NCBI GenBank assembly: GCA_017526045.1 | Contig: JAFXRX010000057.1 | Location: forward strand, 1 to 16,004 | Source: Opitutales bacterium | Lineage (GTDB): Bacteria; Verrucomicrobiota; Verrucomicrobiia; Opitutales; Intestinicryptomonadaceae | Direction: 5' to 3' | DNA: 16,004 nucleotides | Shown here: in pieces, positions 14,117 through 16,004 of the stretch | Layout of the letters: each line of letters begins with the position of its first letter | How positions within the stretch are numbered: position 1 is the first letter of the stretch | Notes under the pieces: generated by a model | Told to the model about the DNA's origin: nothing | Seen by the model: the letters and a program-made list of their open reading frames with translations, nothing else | The model's database searches: none | Translations under genes and position numbers: made by a program

Positions 14117-14142
14117 AAAAAAAAGGCGCGTTCAAACGCGCC
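14117..14142 (-). terminator. Intrinsic terminator of tRNA-Lys
   Basis: On the minus strand a GGCGCGT/ACGCGCC stem (complement of 14125-14142, 7-8 bp with a small loop) is followed by eight U (complement of 14117-14124). It begins 12 bases after the 3' end of the tRNA and separates it from the TSCPD gene, which starts at 14093. Confidence 0.9.
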
Positions 14143-14154
14143 GAAACTATTTAT

Positions 14155-14226
14155 TGGACCAGCCGGGACTTGAACCCGGAACCAACGGCTTAAAAGGCTG
14201 CTGCTCTACCATTGAGCTACTGGTCC
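14155..14226 (-). tRNA. tRNA-Lys (anticodon TTT)
   Basis: Read on the minus strand, the 72 bases fold as a standard cloverleaf. The acceptor stem is GGACCAG/CTGGTCC, the D stem GCTC/GAGC with GG in the loop, the anticodon loop CTTTTAA, and the T stem CCGGG/CCCGG with loop TTCAAGT. The anticodon is TTT, hence lysine. The discriminator base is A73, and CCA is not encoded (ATA follows). The anticodon stem GCAGC/GCCGT has an A-C mismatch at positions 29-41 and a G-U pair at 27-43. It is probably functional, given the intact remaining stems and its own terminator. Confidence 0.95.
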
Positions 14227-14243
14227 GTTAAATAAAGAAATGC

Positions 14244-14271
14244 AATTTAGAATTTTCATTCCGATTTGCAA
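14244..14271 (-). promoter_or_regulatory. Putative promoter of tRNA-Lys
   Basis: On the minus strand TTGCAA (complement of 14266-14271) precedes TAAATT (complement of 14244-14249) with a 16-base spacer. The start would be about 10 bases before the mature 5' end at 14226, normal for RNase P processing. The match to consensus is moderate. Confidence 0.4.
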
Positions 14272-14314
14272 GCAAAAATTTTAAGTTTTTTGCGCCTCTA
14301 AAAACTTTGCAACC

Positions 14315-14342
14315 CCCGCAAAATCGCTTGCGGGTTTTTTTT
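14315..14342 (+). terminator. Plus-oriented terminator hairpin at the 3' end of thiF
   Basis: Arms CCCGCAA (14315-14321) and TTGCGGG (14328-14334) form a perfect 7-bp stem with a six-base loop, followed by eight T on the plus strand that run into the thiF stop codon. On the minus strand, the direction of thiF, the same hairpin is followed by a run of T only about 10 bases later. No plus-strand gene ends here, so its orientation is unexplained. Confidence 0.65.
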
Positions 14343-15051
14343 AGCGCAGGCGCATTTGCTTAAACTTGCCCGAGGCGAAATCGAAGCTCAAAAATTTGCC
14401 GAAATCAAAATTTTCTATTTTTGCGAGAAATCTAATTGCAATTCCCGCCGCCAAAACTCCGCTTAATTGCGCGCTCGCGGGGAAAATCGGCAGCCCCCGC
14501 GGCTTTTCGCCTTGCGCGTCTTTGTCGGGGAGGATGTCCCGCAGGTAGAAATTTTCGCCGAACAAAACAACCTGCGAGACAAAGCCCTGCGCGCCCGCGT
14601 AAATTAGCGGAAGTTTGAGGCTTTCGCAGGCTTCGGAAATTACGAGGCGGGTTGAAAACGAGTCGGTGGCGTCTATGCAGGCGTCCGCGCCTTTGAGGAT
14701 TTTTGCAAGGCTTGCGGCGTCTTTTACCATGTCGGCAATCGGCGTTATTTGGCACGACGAATTTAAGCCCGAAGCGTAGAGGGCTGCGAGGCGAGCCTTG
14801 CTTTCGCCCGCCTGCGCCTCTTTGTAAATTGTCTGGCGGTGGAGGTTTGAGACGGAGACTTTGTCGCAGTCGATTATGTCGATTTTGCCGACGCCGCCGC
14901 CCGCCAAAAGCCCGACTATCGCACTGCCGACGCCGCCTGCGCCTATCAAAACGGCGCGGGAATTCTTCAGGTTTTGCTGGGCCTCCAAGCCGAAGCCGCC
15001 GAGGGCAATTTGCCTTTGGTAGCGCGCAAATTCCGCAGGTGTTTCCTCCAT
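14341..15051 (-). CDS. ThiF/MoeB/HesA-type adenylyltransferase lacking zinc cysteines
   Basis: This 236-residue E1-like enzyme should adenylate the C-terminal glycine of a ThiS/MoaD-type sulfur carrier, the first step of sulfur loading for thiamine or molybdopterin synthesis. Key residues line up with E. coli MoeB: Arg13 (RYQRQI), the nucleotide loop GAGGVG (37-42), Asn69 and Arg72 in SNLHRQ, Lys85 (ESKA) and Asp130 (DATD). Both CxxC zinc pairs are absent: the PCYRC-like site reads NFYLRDIL (167-174), and the protein ends at residue 236 before the second pair would occur. The ATG at 15051 is chosen over a TTG at 15069. GGGAGGG (complement of 15059-15065) lies 7 bases upstream, inside the end of thiS, and family homology starts here. 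The gene ThiS directly upstream is the natural partner. ThiF and MoeB cannot be separated on this evidence, though the neighbour favours ThiF. Confidence 0.9.
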   Translation of the reverse strand: MEETPAEFARYQRQIALGGFGLEAQQNLKNSRAVLIGAGGVGSAIVGLLAGGGVGKIDIIDCDKVSVSNLHRQTIYKEAQAGESKARLAALYASGLNSSCQITPIADMVKDAASLAKILKGADACIDATDSFSTRLVISEACESLKLPLIYAGAQGFVSQVVLFGENFYLRDILPDKDAQGEKPRGLPIFPASAQLSGVLAAGIAIRFLAKIENFDFGKFLSFDFASGKFKQMRLR

Positions 15052-15055
15052 AAAA

Positions 15056-15265
15056 CTACCCTCCCGCAACGAGGCTTAAGATTTCCAAAACGTCGCCCGC
15101 TTGCAGCGTTTTATTTTCAAAATCGGCAAATTTGAGGGCTTTTTGGTTGAGCTCCACGACGCATCTTTGCGGGTTGAGCCCGAGCGCGCGCGCAAATTCC
15201 GCGACGGTCTGCCCGCTTGCAATTTCAAACTTTTTGCCGTTTGCGGTTATTTTTATCTTTTCCAT
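15056..15265 (-). CDS. thiS: ThiS-like sulfur carrier protein
   Basis: This is a 69-residue beta-grasp protein ending LSLVAGG. The terminal Gly-Gly is the site that is adenylated and then thiocarboxylated so that sulfur can be delivered to thiazole synthesis. The central features fit ThiS: ASGQTVAEFARALGL (16-30), CVVELNQ (35-41), and LQAGDVLEILSLVAGG at the end. Its ATG lies one base after the stop of the upstream djlA-like gene, with AAGG about 8 bases before the ATG. The thiF start follows 4 bases after its stop, so the three genes are probably translated in a coupled way. thiG, thiH, thiC and thiE are not in the window. A MoaD-type carrier is a less likely alternative, as length and tail fit ThiS better. 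Confidence 0.92.
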   Translation of the reverse strand: MEKIKITANGKKFEIASGQTVAEFARALGLNPQRCVVELNQKALKFADFENKTLQAGDVLEILSLVAGG

Positions 15266-15266
15266 T

Positions 15267-16004
15267 TTATCGCCTTGATTTCATGATTTTATCGTAGGCC
15301 TCGTTGACTTTGGCAAGCTCCGCTTCTATCGCCTTGATGGCGAATTCGCCAAGCCCCTTGCTTCTGAGGACGTCGGGGTGCAGGTCTTTGCACTTTTTGC
15401 GGTAGATGTTTTTGATTTCGGCCGTCGTTGCTTCGGGCTTTGCGCCGAGAACGGCGTAGGCTTCGGCAAGGTCTCCCGAAGGCGCGGAATATGTATTTTC
15501 GCGCGACGAATAGCTGCGGTATTGCCCGCCCGAATAAAAGCCGTCCAAAACGGAAGGGTCGATTGCAAGGGCCTTGCAGACTTTTTTCAGAGCCTCGAAC
15601 TCCTCCGCCTGCATTGAGCCGTCGGAAAGGGCTATGCGCAAAAGAATTTGCAAAAACGTATTTCTGCTTTCGGCGGAGGGGAAAGTTTGCGCAAACTCGA
15701 ATGCTATGCTTTCAATCGGGCGCGACGAGTTTTTTGCGTTTCTGAAATAGCCTATCGCCTTTTGGCGCGAGGCTTCGCTCAAATTGAGCTCGCGGAAAAT
15801 CTGCTCGATTTCGTCGATCTCCTCGCGCTTTATCACGCCCTTTGCCTTTGCGATTTTCGCCGCGGCCTCGCATATCAAAAGAAGCGCGTTGCCGCCGCCT
15901 TCGCCCCCTGGCTCTTTCTTGTCCGCGTCAACCGAGAAGTGCCCGATTGCGGCCCCGATTACCGCCCCCCAGGGGCCCGCGCACATTGCGCCTATAACTC
16001 CGCC
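15267..16004 (-). CDS. DjlA-like TerB/DnaJ co-chaperone (5' end off window)
   Basis: The frame is open to the right edge, so the true start is outside; 245 residues are visible. They begin with a glycine-rich hydrophobic segment (GGVIGAMCAGPWGAVIGAAIGH) like the N-terminal part of DjlA. A TerB-like helical domain follows (about 35-155 of the visible part, with acidic motifs such as KGVIKREEIDEIE and ALSDGSMQAEEFE). A linker rich in Ser/Tyr comes next, and the last 65 or so residues are a J-domain with the HPD motif (LHPDVLRSKG) needed to stimulate DnaK ATPase. DjlA proteins are membrane-bound DnaK partners linked to envelope stress. The membrane anchor, if present, would be off window. The stop is one base from thiS. 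Operon membership with thiS-thiF is inferred from spacing; a functional link is not evident. Confidence 0.9.
   Translation of the reverse strand, partial: GGVIGAMCAGPWGAVIGAAIGHFSVDADKKEPGGEGGGNALLLICEAAAKIAKAKGVIKREEIDEIEQIFRELNLSEASRQKAIGYFRNAKNSSRPIESIAFEFAQTFPSAESRNTFLQILLRIALSDGSMQAEEFEALKKVCKALAIDPSVLDGFYSGGQYRSYSSRENTYSAPSGDLAEAYAVLGAKPEATTAEIKNIYRKKCKDLHPDVLRSKGLGEFAIKAIEAELAKVNEAYDKIMKSRR

Noticed and set aside
14094..14135. Upstream ATG at 14135 for the TSCPD protein
   Set aside because: It would place the start within the tRNA terminator hairpin, and homology and an AAGGA site both support the ATG at 14093.
15052..15069. TTG start at 15069 for the ThiF-like protein
   Set aside because: It would overlap thiS and add residues outside the family. 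The ATG at 15051 has a strong ribosome binding site.
1..16004. CRISPR array, insertion sequence, prophage or toxin-antitoxin/defence module
   Set aside because: No regularly spaced repeats, transposase-, integrase- or nuclease-like proteins, or toxin-antitoxin gene pairs were found. The AT-rich gaps are short and explained by promoters and terminators.

Overview
This 16-kb window is a dense bacterial chromosome segment. It encodes 17 protein genes (two cut by the window edges) and one tRNA, with intergenic gaps of about 1 to 140 bases. The content is mostly housekeeping: ribosomal proteins L35 and L20, PriA, NadA, RecA, SufS, tRNA-Lys and a ThiS/ThiF pair. Two envelope lipoproteins, a secreted subtilase and several lineage-specific membrane or secreted proteins make up the rest. 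No CRISPR array, prophage, insertion sequence or defence island was seen. The likely source is a Verrucomicrobiota-like (possibly Opitutales-like) diderm. Reasons: lipoprotein signals, a subtilase with a PEP-CTERM-type tail (exosortase sorting), GC-rich coding sequence with AT-rich homopolymer gaps, and scarce Shine-Dalgarno sites. This placement is an inference, not a proof.

Layout. At the left edge is the 3' end of an ABC exporter gene, followed 5 bases later by a DUF805-like membrane protein, both on +. They meet a minus-strand rpmI-rplT operon at a shared 15-bp bidirectional terminator. Also on minus are priA and, 9 bases after its stop, a rhodanese-fold lipoprotein. nadA diverges from priA and is followed by recA, both on +. 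Next come a cysteine-rich secreted protein (+), an 84-residue tail-anchored CCxxCC protein (-), and a 733-residue EF-hand/membrane protein (+) diverging from it. A subtilase follows (+), whose 3' end overlaps the convergent sufS (-) by 24 bp. The rest is on minus: a DUF4136-like lipoprotein, a TSCPD-domain protein, tRNA-Lys, and a tight djlA-like / thiS / thiF cluster running in from the right edge.

How the genes fit together. Information processing is represented by rpmI-rplT, recA, priA and tRNA-Lys. Cofactor and sulfur metabolism are represented by nadA, sufS, thiS, thiF and the rhodanese, but these sit in separate transcription units, so no single pathway operon is visible. The less characterised material lies at 6595-12033. 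It comprises three proteins of unknown function plus a subtilase whose triad Asp position appears to hold Glu. The ThiF/MoeB-like enzyme lacks the usual zinc cysteines, the tRNA-Lys has a mismatch in its anticodon stem, and several genes have a -10-like hexamer 6-8 bases before the ATG, which suggests leaderless mRNAs. I do not see a convincing new multigene system; the individual oddities are listed as findings.
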